From positions 1 through 64,000 of the forward strand of contig JAKAQB010000005.1 in the NCBI GenBank assembly GCA_021811865.1: a DNA stretch of 64,000 nt, given 5' to 3'. Positions 10,191 to 18,126 of the stretch are shown in pieces; position 1 is the first letter of the stretch, and every line of letters begins with the position of its first letter. The position numbers were made by a program, and so were the translations under genes. A model generated the notes under the pieces. It was not told the origin of the DNA. It ran no database searches and saw only the letters and a list, made by a program, of their open reading frames with translations. The DNA is from Actinomycetes bacterium (GTDB lineage Bacteria > Actinomycetota > Acidimicrobiia > Acidimicrobiales > Palsa-688).

Positions 10191-11609
10191 ATGAGTAGCG
10201 TTCATGAAAGTGAGCATGCGCTACGCGCTAGCGCACTGTCGCCGTGGGAGGCCGTCGGCAGCTCAATAGCCCAGATCGGTCCTGCGATCGAGATGCTGTT
10301 TATCATTGGTGCCATCGGCGCGATCGCCGGCTTGGGTGCTCCATTTATTGTGCTGGTGGCAGGCGTCGCCTACATATTCCACGTCAATAGTACGGCAGAG
10401 TTCTCGAAGGAGATCCCCAGTGCCGGAGGTTACACCGCGTACCTAAAAGCAAGCGGCGGTCGGCCTCTCGGTGCGAGCTCAGCCGTGTTGTTCATGGTGG
10501 GCTGGGCAGGTATAGGGGCAGGGTTCGTGCTGTTGATGAGCTGGTGGGTGCAGACATCACTCCAGGGGCTCGTCTCGATCACGATTCCTTGGCCTGTCAT
10601 CCTCTTCGTCCTGACGTCGGTGTTAACGGCGTTGTTGGTGAGAGGCATTGTAGTTTCTACCAACGTAGCTATCGCGATGTTCTTCTTCGAACTGGTGATA
10701 GTTGGGGTTGGTTTGGTACTTATTGTTGGCCGATCCGCGCACTATATCACGTTTGCGGCCTTTGAGCCGAGCAACATTCTCGGTGGATTCGGGTCGATCG
10801 GCATTGCCTTTCCGCTGGCGATCTTCATGTTCATTGGTGCCAGCAATTCGGCACCGCTCGCCGAAGAAGTGAAGCGGCCGCGCGTGACGGTGCCGATCGC
10901 CGTGTTCGGAGCGACAGCATTGGCCGCGATCTTGTTCGTCGTTGGTAGTGGGGTGTTGGATGCGGGCTTCCACAATAGCGCTGCCGCCATGGGTAAGTTT
11001 GCTATTCCGTTTATAAGTGCGCCCGGCATTCGGGGTACCGTGTTGGTGAAGTTCATTTATCTAGCCGGCGTCTCGAGTGTCTGTGCCATCTTCTTGGCTG
11101 GGTTCAACGCTGCCTCGCGCGTCCTGTTCAGTCTCTCGCGGGACGCGTTCCTGCCGAAGTCGCTGTCCAGGATCAACCGGTTTGGAGTACCGGCCGTGGC
11201 AGTCATAGCGCTGTCAGCGAGTACGACCATCATCGGCGTGCTCGTAGGCTGGCTGGTCGGCGTCGTGAACGGGTTTTCTGACCTCATCAGCCCAGGAACT
11301 GACGTCTACGTTGTCTTGCTGATCGCCGTGAACCTGGCGTTGATCGCGTACACCCTCAAGGATAGGAGTGGGCGACGGTCTGCTGCCAGGACGGTCGCTG
11401 TAAGAGTGGTCGCACCGCTTATTGGGTCGGTCGTCCTGGCCTATCCGCTGTGGGAGAGCATCAAGCCTGGTGCATCGGGTGCCGCCGGTTGGGACTGGCT
11501 CGTCTGTGTGGTCGGGATTGCCCTTGCGTGCGGCGCCTATCTCTGGCACAGGAGGAAGGCCCCGGCTGGCAGCAGAGCAGGCGCAGAGTCGCCCGCGGTG
11601 GATTCCTAG
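10191..11609 (+). CDS. APC-superfamily permease
   Basis: Integral membrane transporter of 472 residues with about 12 hydrophobic helices and the APC-family N-terminal signature (LSPWEAVGSSIAQIGPAIEM, then TM1). A short hydrophilic N-terminus and a basic C-terminal tail (LWHRRKAP) suit a cytoplasmic N- and C-in topology. Amino acids or amines are the usual substrates; the specificity is not visible. Codon use is less G/C-biased than elsewhere in the window, shared with the hydrolase upstream, which points to a transferred two-gene unit. Confidence 0.82.
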   Translation: MSSVHESEHALRASALSPWEAVGSSIAQIGPAIEMLFIIGAIGAIAGLGAPFIVLVAGVAYIFHVNSTAEFSKEIPSAGGYTAYLKASGGRPLGASSAVLFMVGWAGIGAGFVLLMSWWVQTSLQGLVSITIPWPVILFVLTSVLTALLVRGIVVSTNVAIAMFFFELVIVGVGLVLIVGRSAHYITFAAFEPSNILGGFGSIGIAFPLAIFMFIGASNSAPLAEEVKRPRVTVPIAVFGATALAAILFVVGSGVLDAGFHNSAAAMGKFAIPFISAPGIRGTVLVKFIYLAGVSSVCAIFLAGFNAASRVLFSLSRDAFLPKSLSRINRFGVPAVAVIALSASTTIIGVLVGWLVGVVNGFSDLISPGTDVYVVLLIAVNLALIAYTLKDRSGRRSAARTVAVRVVAPLIGSVVLAYPLWESIKPGASGAAGWDWLVCVVGIALACGAYLWHRRKAPAGSRAGAESPAVDS

Positions 11610-11821
11610 GGTCTGTCAGGCTGTCCCAGAATCGCCTTGTCGGTGCATAGTCATGCGCTATGTCGCATAGAGATGCGATCTACTGACCCGAATGCTGTCC
11701 CCTGCGGTGCGCACCGGTGTTTGCCAATCGAAGCAACGTTTACTATGAGCACCCGTAAAATGGACGATGATACTGGTGCAATAACTCCAAGCTGTAGTCG
11801 TCGTTGTAGTAGAATACTGTG
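11610..11821. other. Intergenic, lower G+C
   Basis: Stretch after the permease with noticeably more A/T than the rest of the window. No open frame with a ribosome-binding site or known motif was found. It leads into a transposase scrap at 11822 and is probably part of the same insertion debris. Confidence 0.4.
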
Positions 11822-11914
11822 ATGGCAAACGGGTATCGTTCGGGCGATAGGAATCAGCTCTTTGTGTTGCCGCCTTCCATGTGGGACTGGGTGGAAGAAG
11901 ACCACCTCGCCTAA
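11822..11914 (+). pseudogene. IS1182-type transposase N-terminal scrap
   Basis: Thirty codons from ATG to TAA read MANGYRSGDRNQLFVLPPSM followed by WDWVEEDHLA. This matches the well-known start of IS1182-family transposases (YRPxDRDQxFLLPPSxRxWLPEDHLA pattern), and the reading frame then ends abruptly where the family continues for several hundred residues. It is a remnant, not a small gene. The 350 bp after it hold nothing else recognisable up to the secreted-protein gene at 12271. Confidence 0.62.
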
Positions 11915-12270
11915 GCTCCCCTCGAAGACTCTGGCGTCCGAGCTGCTGGACGCACCCTACATTCCTACAGTACCTTGCGACTCGACTCCTGGACGTGACC
12001 GGGACCGGACCGGCGCCGGTCGCCGCAGGGGAAATCCTCGACCGGCCGTGAGTCCGCAGCGCGACCGTTGACACTTGACCACAGTGAGCATACTCCTCGG
12101 GAAGACTACTGACGGAAGGGTCGCTTTCATGCAGCGTCGTCTGGGACTGGTGGGAGAGGCGCGCGACTCGTCGACGTAGATCGAGGCTGAGGCCTGTCGC
12201 GGACCGCAGCGAGTAGGAGTAACATCAGTAATCACAGAAAGTGTCTCAAACGACAGATCGAAGGGGTTGT

Positions 12271-12687
12271 GTGTTGAAACGGCTCCCCGCCTTTGTTGCT
12301 TCGCTGGTCGGCGGCTTCGTAATCGGCCTTTCCGGGACCGCGTAGGCCGGCACTGCATCAGGCCCGTACGGATATTATTCGAACTATGGATATTCTTATG
12401 AGAACCAGAATAGCATTTCTGCGTCTCCCGGACAGATTACCGTTGACGCCACCACCGCAAGTACCACCAACTACGTGAACGCGCCGGCAGGATATATCGG
12501 CGGGCTTCCTATCATCTATAACGGCAACGGTTCAGTTTGTCACGAAGGCTCTTGGGTCTACACTTCGCAGGCGGCGTCAGGGGTCATCGCCACCCTCAAG
12601 GGGGGCTGCGGTCCAAACAAGATGGCTACTCCACTTACGGCAGCTTTGCTTCTCCAGACCAGAATAGCTAGCAGCTGCTCGAACTGA
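12271..12687 (+). pseudogene. Small secreted Tyr/Asn-rich protein gene with in-frame TAG
   Basis: GTG at 12271, weakly preceded by AAGGGG, opens a typical signal peptide (LKRLPAFVASLVGG, hydrophobic, then GTA). A TAG stands at 12343-12345, exactly at the expected signal-peptidase site. The frame then continues for about 113 codons as a Gly/Tyr/Asn/Ser-rich mature part (for example YGYYSNYGYSYENQ) with two Cys. Near 12620 the frame probably shifts again: another frame gives GYSTYGSFASPDQNS and stop at 12669-12671, which echoes the start of the mature part. No known family. Either a pseudogene or sequence errors; the Tyr-rich mature part suggests a cell-surface protein. Confidence 0.45.
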
Positions 12688-12701
12688 GGATAGGTGAGAA
12701 A

Positions 12702-13143
12702 GTGAAATCCCACAAACGGGCTTTTTTCGTTGCCGGGTGTTCCGGCATTATCGCGGTCGGTGCGCTGGGCCGGATTCCTGGTATCCGCCGAAGTGAATGC
12801 CGCGCCTACAATGCCGAGCGGCCACCAAGCGTATCATGTCAATCAGCAAGGCGAGACATATGGGTCGGCGGCAAACGCGAGTCCATCGAACTTGCCGGAC
12901 CTTATTGAGGTCACGGATAACCAGGGGCAAATTGGCTACATCACACGAGCCGACTTCTTGGGCCCGTCCCCATCATTGAGTCAAGTGCTGTCGATGCCGA
13001 CCGACAATAGCGGTAACCTCGTGGCCCCGCCACGCACGGTGCTCGTATACAATTCCGCTGGAACGACTCAAGTTGGGACCTTTACGATAGGTTCGATGTC
13101 GGCGACGAGTGGCACATCCCTGACGAGTAGCGCGACTCCGTAG
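12702..13143 (+). pseudogene. Small secreted protein gene with +1 shift inside the signal peptide
   Basis: GTG 12702 begins MKSHKRAFFVAGCSGIIAVG, a good signal peptide, in one frame. The mature-looking sequence (AGFLVSAEVNAAPTMPSG, then YHVNQQGETYGSAAN to SSATP) is in the next frame and ends at 13143. Removing one G from the GGG run near 12767-12770 restores a single 147-residue preprotein with the cleavage site at VNAAP. So the gene carries a one-base insertion, real or a sequencing error. It lies 14 bp after the previous damaged secreted-protein gene, on the same strand. No family recognised. Confidence 0.5.
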
Positions 13144-13365
13144 GGCGGTCGGAGCTAGTGCCCTGGCCAGGAACGATCGCGCGTTTCAGATGACATGAAA
13201 AGCACACGGGCGTGAGTTTGGGGGCTCGGACGGTGTGCAGCCGGCCGCAACCGGCCCGACCGATCGACCCGATCGGGCCGTGACCGAGGCCGGTCGCGGC
13301 GTGCTCGACTGCGGATGGGCGCGACGAAGCGGCCGTGGGCTTGCCTCGGCCGTTGAGGGGACCGT

Positions 13366-13639
13366 TCAGGCGGCGACAGCGGCAGGCGGCGCCACGGTGG
13401 CGGGCCGCCCCCAACGGCGCTGACGCTCGGAGCGCAGCCGCTCGCGCATGGCCGGGTCGGCATCATGGGTGTTGCACCACCGCAAATGGGCGTGCAGCCG
13501 GCCGGTGAGCACAACGTGGTTCGGGTGGTCGGAGTTGTTCAACACGAACTCGCGCAGCGGCGCGAAGTGGCACTCTGAGCGGGTTGGCCCACGACGAGTA
13601 GGTGGGCGTGAAGCACAGCTCGACGTTGTGCTCGGCGGC
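13366..13639 (-). pseudogene. IS630-family transposase C-terminal remnant
   Basis: Minus-strand sequence reads EHNVELCFTPTYSSWANP (the third catalytic region of IS630-type DDE transposases), then after a frameshift continues HFAPLREFVLNNSDHPN, LHAHLRWCNTHD and ends SERQRRWGRPA...VAA with a stop. About 90 of some 350 residues remain. Its left part replaced the natural end of the integrase gene: integrase homology stops at EELFG, exactly where the IS630 sequence begins. Confidence 0.7.
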
Positions 13640-14717
13640 CGAACAGCTCCTCCAGGCGCGCTCGCACCGGCTCGTGGTCGGCGTCGAGGAGGTGGGCGTA
13701 GGTGCTCTGGAGCACCGCCGGGCTGTGCCCCGCCCACGCCGCGGCACGCACCACCGGCACCCCGGCAGCCAGCCAGGCGGCGATGGCGGTGTGGCGCAGT
13801 GAGTGAGGCGTCGGCCGGGGCTCGGCCAGGCGGGCGTGCTCGATGGCCGGCACCCAGACGCGGGCCCGCCAGTTGGTGACCCGCAGCGGACCGCGGTCGG
13901 GACCAGACCAGAGCCAGTCGTTGGGGCCAAGCCCACGAGACGCGACGTGCCCGGCCATCCGTGCGGCCAGGCCGGTGTAGAGGGTCGGCACCACCCGCAT
14001 CCCGGCTCTCGACTTCGGCGTCGTGAGCGAGCGGTGCCCGTGGACCTCGACGGCCGTGCGCCGAACGGCCACCTCGCCCGCATCGAGTCGTAGGTCGCGC
14101 GCCTGGAGCCCGGCCAGCTCCCCGATGCGCAGCCCGGTGGCGGCCGCGAAGGGCACGATGAGCGACCAGTGGGGGTCCATCGCCGCCTCCAGGGCGGCCA
14201 GCTCGGCCGGCGCCAGGAAGCGACGTTCCGGGCGGTCCACGCGCGGCGCCGGCACCCGGGCGGCCGGGTTGACGACGAGCAGCTCCTCGTCCACGGCGGC
14301 GGTGAGACAGGCGACGAGGATGGCCCGCACGCGGACCGCAGTAGCGGGCGCCATGTCCGAGGCGGCCAGCTCGGACACCCAGGCAGAGATGTCGCTGCGC
14401 CGGAGGCTCGCCAGTCGGCGCTCCCCGAGAGCCGGGGCGACGTGCAGGCGCCATATGGACTCGTCGCGCGCCGCCGTGGTCGCCCGCACCACCCGGCCGG
14501 CGAACCAGCGCCGGCCCCACTCGGCCAGGGTGATACCGTCGGCGGTGGGGTCGGCGCTGCCGCCGCGGGCTCGGGCGCGCAGCATCTCAGCCCGTCCCGC
14601 CTCGGCCTCGGCACGGGTGTCGTAGTTGGCTGTGTGGCGCCTGCCGCCGGCGTCGTACCACGAGGCCTCCCAGGTGACCGCGCCGGAGCGCCACTGGCGG
14701 CGACGGACGCCAGTCAC
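13539..14717 (-). CDS. int: Tyrosine recombinase (integrase), C-terminus altered
   Basis: Site-specific recombinase of an integrative element. An N-terminal AP2-like/SAM-like arm and core-binding region (residues about 5-150) is followed by the catalytic domain with AATGLRIGELAGL (Arg), HSLRHTAIA (His-x-x-Arg), WAGHSPAVLQ (His) and TYAHLL (Tyr nucleophile). The GTG start at 14717 overlaps the stop of the excisionase gene (GTGA). Native sequence ends at EELFG; the last 32 or so codons are out-of-frame IS630 DNA. Because the catalytic Tyr precedes the junction, the protein could still be active. It lies with xis directly beside the 3' end of tRNA-Ile, the classic arrangement for tRNA-targeted elements. 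Confidence 0.82.
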   Translation of the reverse strand: MTGVRRRQWRSGAVTWEASWYDAGGRRHTANYDTRAEAEAGRAEMLRARARGGSADPTADGITLAEWGRRWFAGRVVRATTAARDESIWRLHVAPALGERRLASLRRSDISAWVSELAASDMAPATAVRVRAILVACLTAAVDEELLVVNPAARVPAPRVDRPERRFLAPAELAALEAAMDPHWSLIVPFAAATGLRIGELAGLQARDLRLDAGEVAVRRTAVEVHGHRSLTTPKSRAGMRVVPTLYTGLAARMAGHVASRGLGPNDWLWSGPDRGPLRVTNWRARVWVPAIEHARLAEPRPTPHSLRHTAIAAWLAAGVPVVRAAAWAGHSPAVLQSTYAHLLDADHEPVRARLEELFGRRAQRRAVLHAHLLVVGQPAQSATSRRCASSC

Positions 14718-14983
14718 TGCATGTCCCGGGCGCGACGCCGGCCCTGACGGACCCTGGGTGCTGCCGGGGCGGGCCCGGTGGCCTGGACGACCTCGGACTC
14801 CAGCCAGGCGGCCACGTCGACGGGGCGGAACCGGACGGTCTTGCCGACCCGGATGTAGCGGATGCGGTGGTAGCGCGTCAGCCCGTAGATGGTGTTCCGT
14901 CCGACGCCGAGGTAGTCGGCGAGCTGGTCGACGGTCCACAGCTCAGGGGGTTGGGGGGTGGTGGATGCGGTTGGGTCGCTCAT
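14714..14983 (-). CDS. xis: Excisionase-like DNA-binding protein (MerR-type HTH)
   Basis: An 89-residue protein whose core TVDQLADYLGVGRNTIYG, then RIRYIRVGKTVRFRPVDV and AAWLE, is the helix-turn-helix_17/excisionase fold common next to actinobacterial integrases. The tail is basic (RQGRRRARD). The ATG at 14983 is chosen over an in-frame GTG at 14992. It overlaps the integrase start, so the two are co-translated. Likely role: directing excision and bending att DNA. Confidence 0.78.
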   Translation of the reverse strand: MSDPTASTTPQPPELWTVDQLADYLGVGRNTIYGLTRYHRIRYIRVGKTVRFRPVDVAAWLESEVVQATGPAPAAPRVRQGRRRARDMQ

Positions 14984-15124
14984 GGCCGTCACGAGGGCGG
15001 CGCGGCGCGACAGAGCGCGGATGACGGCCTACGGCCCGACCCTACCGCGGCGCAGTCGCGGCGTGAGACTGCACCCTACCGCCCCCGACTCTCTCCACAC
15101 CCCTCCTGACCAGGACCTTTGCGG

Positions 15125-15198
15125 TGGGGCTAGCTGGAATCGAACCAGCGACCTCAGCATTATCAGTGCTGCGCTCTAACCGACTGAGCTATAGCCCC
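15125..15198 (-). tRNA. tRNA-Ile (GAT anticodon)
   Basis: On the minus strand the 74-nt sequence folds as a cloverleaf: a 7-bp acceptor stem GGGGCTA/TAGCCCC, a D-arm with AGCTCAGTCGGTTAGAGC, an anticodon loop CTGATAA giving GAT, and a T-arm with GGTTCGATTCC. The discriminator base is A and CCA is not fully encoded (ACC then G). Its 3' end faces the excisionase/integrase genes, as expected if the integrated element used this gene as its attachment site. I did not see a second copy of the 3' end between 1 and 15 kb. Confidence 0.93.
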
Positions 15199-15386
15199 GG
15201 GTGTACCGGGCGTCTGATGGTACTAGCGGCAGGGGGAGGCGGCCAGCCCGGGGACCGGGCCGGCGACGAGGCGGTCCGTGATGGAGGCGCGCCCGCCACT
15301 TGCGGGGCCGGCCGAGGAGCGGACGGCCCGAAGGGCACGAGCGGGCGAGGTTGCCCAGGGGCAGCTCTTTCTTCGGATGGTCCGTC

Positions 15387-17633
15387 CTAGGCGTCGAGGA
15401 TGCGCACGGCCAGCACGGCGGTGTCGTCCGAGCGGTCCCGGTCGTCGGCGGCCACGAGGCGGTCGAGCACGGCGTCGAGGTCGCAGCCGTCGCCTGCTGC
15501 CAGCGTGGCCGCGAGGCGCCCGAGTCCGACGTCGAGTGGCTCACCGCGCCGCTCGATGAGGCCGTCGGTGTAGCCGATCAGGCAGTCGCCCGGAGCCAGG
15601 GCGGTCGCAGCCGACTCTCGCTCGGAGGAGGTCACCCCGAGGAGGATGCCGCGGGCGTCGTCGAGGATCTCCACCTCCCCGCCGGCCCGGCGAACGATCA
15701 TCGGCGGGTGACCGGCGGTGGCGTAGCGCAGGTGCCAACTGTCCGATGCCGCCGCCGGCGGCTCGAGGCGGCCGAAGAGGAGGGTCGCGAGCGGCACGAC
15801 GTGCAGCCCTTGGACCAGCCGGTCGACACGTTCGAGCACGACCGTCGGGTCACCGTTGCCGTCGTCGATGGCGTTCCACGCGCACGCCCGGAGCAGCCCT
15901 CGAAGGTGGCCCATCGCCGCCGCCGCCGACAGGTCGTGGCCGACCACGTCGCCGACGGCGAGGCCGACCGAACCGTCGGGGAGTGGAAGCACCTCGTACC
16001 AGTCGCCGCCCACATCGGCGTCGGCGTCGCCGGTCAGGTAACGGGCAGCCAGCTCGAGGCCCGGCACCGAGGGCAGGTCCGGCAGGAGGCTGCGCTGCAG
16101 GGTCTCGGCGGCACGGTGCTCCCGCTCGTAGAGCCGGGCGTTGTCGAGGGTGAGGCCGGCCCGCCGGCCGAGCTCGGCGGCGATGTCCAGGTCCTCCGCC
16201 GTGAACCGGCGCCCCGACGGCCCGGCGACGAACGTCATCACACCGAGCACCCGGCGGCGGCGAGCGACGAGGGGGACGTACATGAGCGACCCCGTGCCGA
16301 GCTCGTAGGCCATCCGGCGGGCCTCCGGATCGCTCAGCGAGCGACGGATGAAGGTGTCGTCGTACTCGGGGACCAGGCCCGCCTCGCCATTGTCGAGGAC
16401 GCGGTACACCTCCGCCTGCCGCGTCAGCGATCGGTCCGCGACCTCGAGGTAGCGCTGGAGGAGGTCCTCGCGGCCGTCGCGGTGACGGGCCACGCTGCGC
16501 AGGATGTTCCCCTGATCGTCACCGAGGCGGATGATCACCCAGTCGGCCATGGCCGGCACGGTCAGGTCGGCGAGGCGACGGATCGTCTCCTCGACGTCGA
16601 GGGTGGCGCCGAGGCGGACGCTGGCTTCGGCGAGGAGGGCGAGGCGGGAGCGGGCGCGCTCGGCGTCGTGGCGGGAGAGGCGCTCGGCGTCGTAGGCCTG
16701 CTCGCGCTCGGCTTCTGCCCGGACCCGTTCGGTCACGTCCGTCTGCACCCCGACGAAGCTCACCAGGCGATCCTCGCCGTCGAAGACGGGGGAGATGGCG
16801 ACCTGGTTCCAGAAGGCCGTTCCGTCCTTGCGGTAGTTGAGCAACGTCTGGGTGACCGGCCGTCCCTCGGCGATGGCGGAGCGCAGCTCGTCGACCGTCG
16901 TCGCATCCGTCGCCGGACCCTGGAGGAACCGGCAGTTCCGACCCCGGACCTCCTCCAGGTGGTAGCCGGTCACCCGGGTGAAGGCCGGGTTGACCCACAC
17001 GAGCGGGTTGTCCTCCTGGCGGGGATCGGTGATCGTGAACGCCAGGTCGGTTGCGATGATCGCCCGGTCACGCAGCAGCTGCACGGCCGTCTCCGGGTCC
17101 TCCAACACCCCCCGGGGGGCGGCCACCTCGAGGAGGACGACGAGCGCGAGCTGCGGCTCGGCGTTGGAGGGGGACAGCGGGAATCCCGTTACCCAAAGCG
17201 TCCTCCCCGGTCCGTCGGGGACCGGGGAGGGAGCCATCACCGCCTCGCCCGAGACCGGGTTGCCCGTCGCCAGCCGGAACAGCGGGTTGCCGCTGTCCTC
17301 CAACGGCCGCCCCGACAGGTCCATCAGGCCGGCGGCCTCTCCCCACAGGTCGACCGGCATCGGCAGCCGTTGCTCGCCGGACCTGCCGGCGGTCACAGCA
17401 ACCGCCGAGCGGTTGGCGTAGATCACCGCCCGCCGGTCCAGGTCGATCAGCAGGATCGCTACCGGGATGTCAGACAGGACGGTTGGGAGCACCACGCCGG
17501 CGGTGCCGCCCGCCGATCCGGCGACCAACTGTGCGGCCGACTCGACGATCGCTGCTGCGCTGGCACCGGGGTTGGGGTTGGAGGCCTCCGCGAGCGGCTC
17601 GGAAGTATTGTCGGGGCGCGGCGCGACGGGCAT
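15387..17633 (-). CDS. LOV/PAS-GAF-PP2C (SpoIIE-type) phosphatase
   Basis: A 748-residue multidomain signalling protein. Order: a PAS-like N-terminal region (about 45-165), a LOV domain (about 180-305) with the flavin-adduct motif GRNCRFLQG whose Cys is residue 234, a GAF domain (about 345-500), and a SpoIIE/PP2C Ser/Thr phosphatase domain (about 530-745) with GGDWYEVLPL, GDVVGHDLSAA and the final DDTAVLAVRI metal-binding region. In known proteins of this build, blue light acting on the LOV cysteine changes phosphatase output, usually towards an anti-sigma-factor antagonist. No partner kinase or STAS gene lies next to it. The start codon is uncertain; a low-complexity N-terminal segment precedes the PAS region. 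Confidence 0.88.
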   Translation of the reverse strand: MPVAPRPDNTSEPLAEASNPNPGASAAAIVESAAQLVAGSAGGTAGVVLPTVLSDIPVAILLIDLDRRAVIYANRSAVAVTAGRSGEQRLPMPVDLWGEAAGLMDLSGRPLEDSGNPLFRLATGNPVSGEAVMAPSPVPDGPGRTLWVTGFPLSPSNAEPQLALVVLLEVAAPRGVLEDPETAVQLLRDRAIIATDLAFTITDPRQEDNPLVWVNPAFTRVTGYHLEEVRGRNCRFLQGPATDATTVDELRSAIAEGRPVTQTLLNYRKDGTAFWNQVAISPVFDGEDRLVSFVGVQTDVTERVRAEAEREQAYDAERLSRHDAERARSRLALLAEASVRLGATLDVEETIRRLADLTVPAMADWVIIRLGDDQGNILRSVARHRDGREDLLQRYLEVADRSLTRQAEVYRVLDNGEAGLVPEYDDTFIRRSLSDPEARRMAYELGTGSLMYVPLVARRRRVLGVMTFVAGPSGRRFTAEDLDIAAELGRRAGLTLDNARLYEREHRAAETLQRSLLPDLPSVPGLELAARYLTGDADADVGGDWYEVLPLPDGSVGLAVGDVVGHDLSAAAAMGHLRGLLRACAWNAIDDGNGDPTVVLERVDRLVQGLHVVPLATLLFGRLEPPAAASDSWHLRYATAGHPPMIVRRAGGEVEILDDARGILLGVTSSERESAATALAPGDCLIGYTDGLIERRGEPLDVGLGRLAATLAAGDGCDLDAVLDRLVAADDRDRSDDTAVLAVRILDA

Positions 17634-17751
17634 CCTCCGACGAAGTTACCGGGACCGGAGGGCAATGCTCAGCGCGGCGCGCGGGGCTGGCGGGGCTGGC
17701 GGGGGCGCGTGGCGGCGGGGCGGGGCGAGGGCGGGTGGCGGCGGCGCGCGA

Positions 17752-17783
17752 CGAAGGGACCGGAAGGGGCTCCGGTCCCTTCG
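17752..17783. terminator. Perfect 13-bp hairpin, possible terminator
   Basis: A 13-bp perfect inverted repeat (arms CGAAGGGACCGGA and TCCGGTCCCTTCG) with a 6-nt loop stands between the phosphatase gene (start at 17633, leftward) and the rightward gene at 17923. There is no T-run, so it would be a U-less actinobacterial-type terminator or a structural or protein-binding element. The surrounding 17634-17922 stretch is otherwise low-complexity G-rich sequence with no gene seen. Confidence 0.4.
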
Positions 17784-17922
17784 CGATGGGCTGCGCCGGG
17801 GGAGGGAGAGCGCTGCCAAGGAGTACATCGGCGTGTCGCTGTCAGACCTGAGGGGAAACTGACAGGGTCAGCCGGCGTCTCCTTCGGGACCGCGAGGGCC
17901 TTGCCGATCTACCATCGGTCCT

Positions 17923-18126
17923 GTGCAGACCCTGCGCCGTGTGCTCGTCGCCCTCGGGGCTGCCGGTCTGGCGGCGCTCTTCCTGCGGCTGCGGGGCAGC
18001 GGAGGCACGCCGCCGCGCCATGGCGGGTGGCGGCAGATCCCGCTGACGGAGCTGGAGGACGGAGACGGGGAGGAGCCGGCGGAGCCGGGGGTCGGGTCGG
18101 GGGCGGAGCCGGTCGGGCCGGAGTGA
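17923..18126 (+). CDS. Small membrane protein, leaderless start
   Basis: Sixty-seven residues: a basic start MQTLRRVLV, one membrane helix (ALGAAGLAALFL), then a polar acidic tail (ELEDGDGEEPAEPG). No family recognised. There is no ribosome-binding site, but TACCAT lies 7 nt before the GTG, which fits a -10 hexamer of a leaderless transcript. Its stop overlaps the GTG of the dehydrogenase-like gene (GTGA), so the two are probably one operon. Small size keeps confidence moderate. Confidence 0.5.
   Translation: MQTLRRVLVALGAAGLAALFLRLRGSGGTPPRHGGWRQIPLTELEDGDGEEPAEPGVGSGAEPVGPE

Noticed and set aside
1..15124. Second attachment site (copy of the tRNA-Ile 3' end)
   Set aside because: Looked for GCTAGCTGG/GAATCGAACC-like sequence by eye and found none; a computed search is needed.
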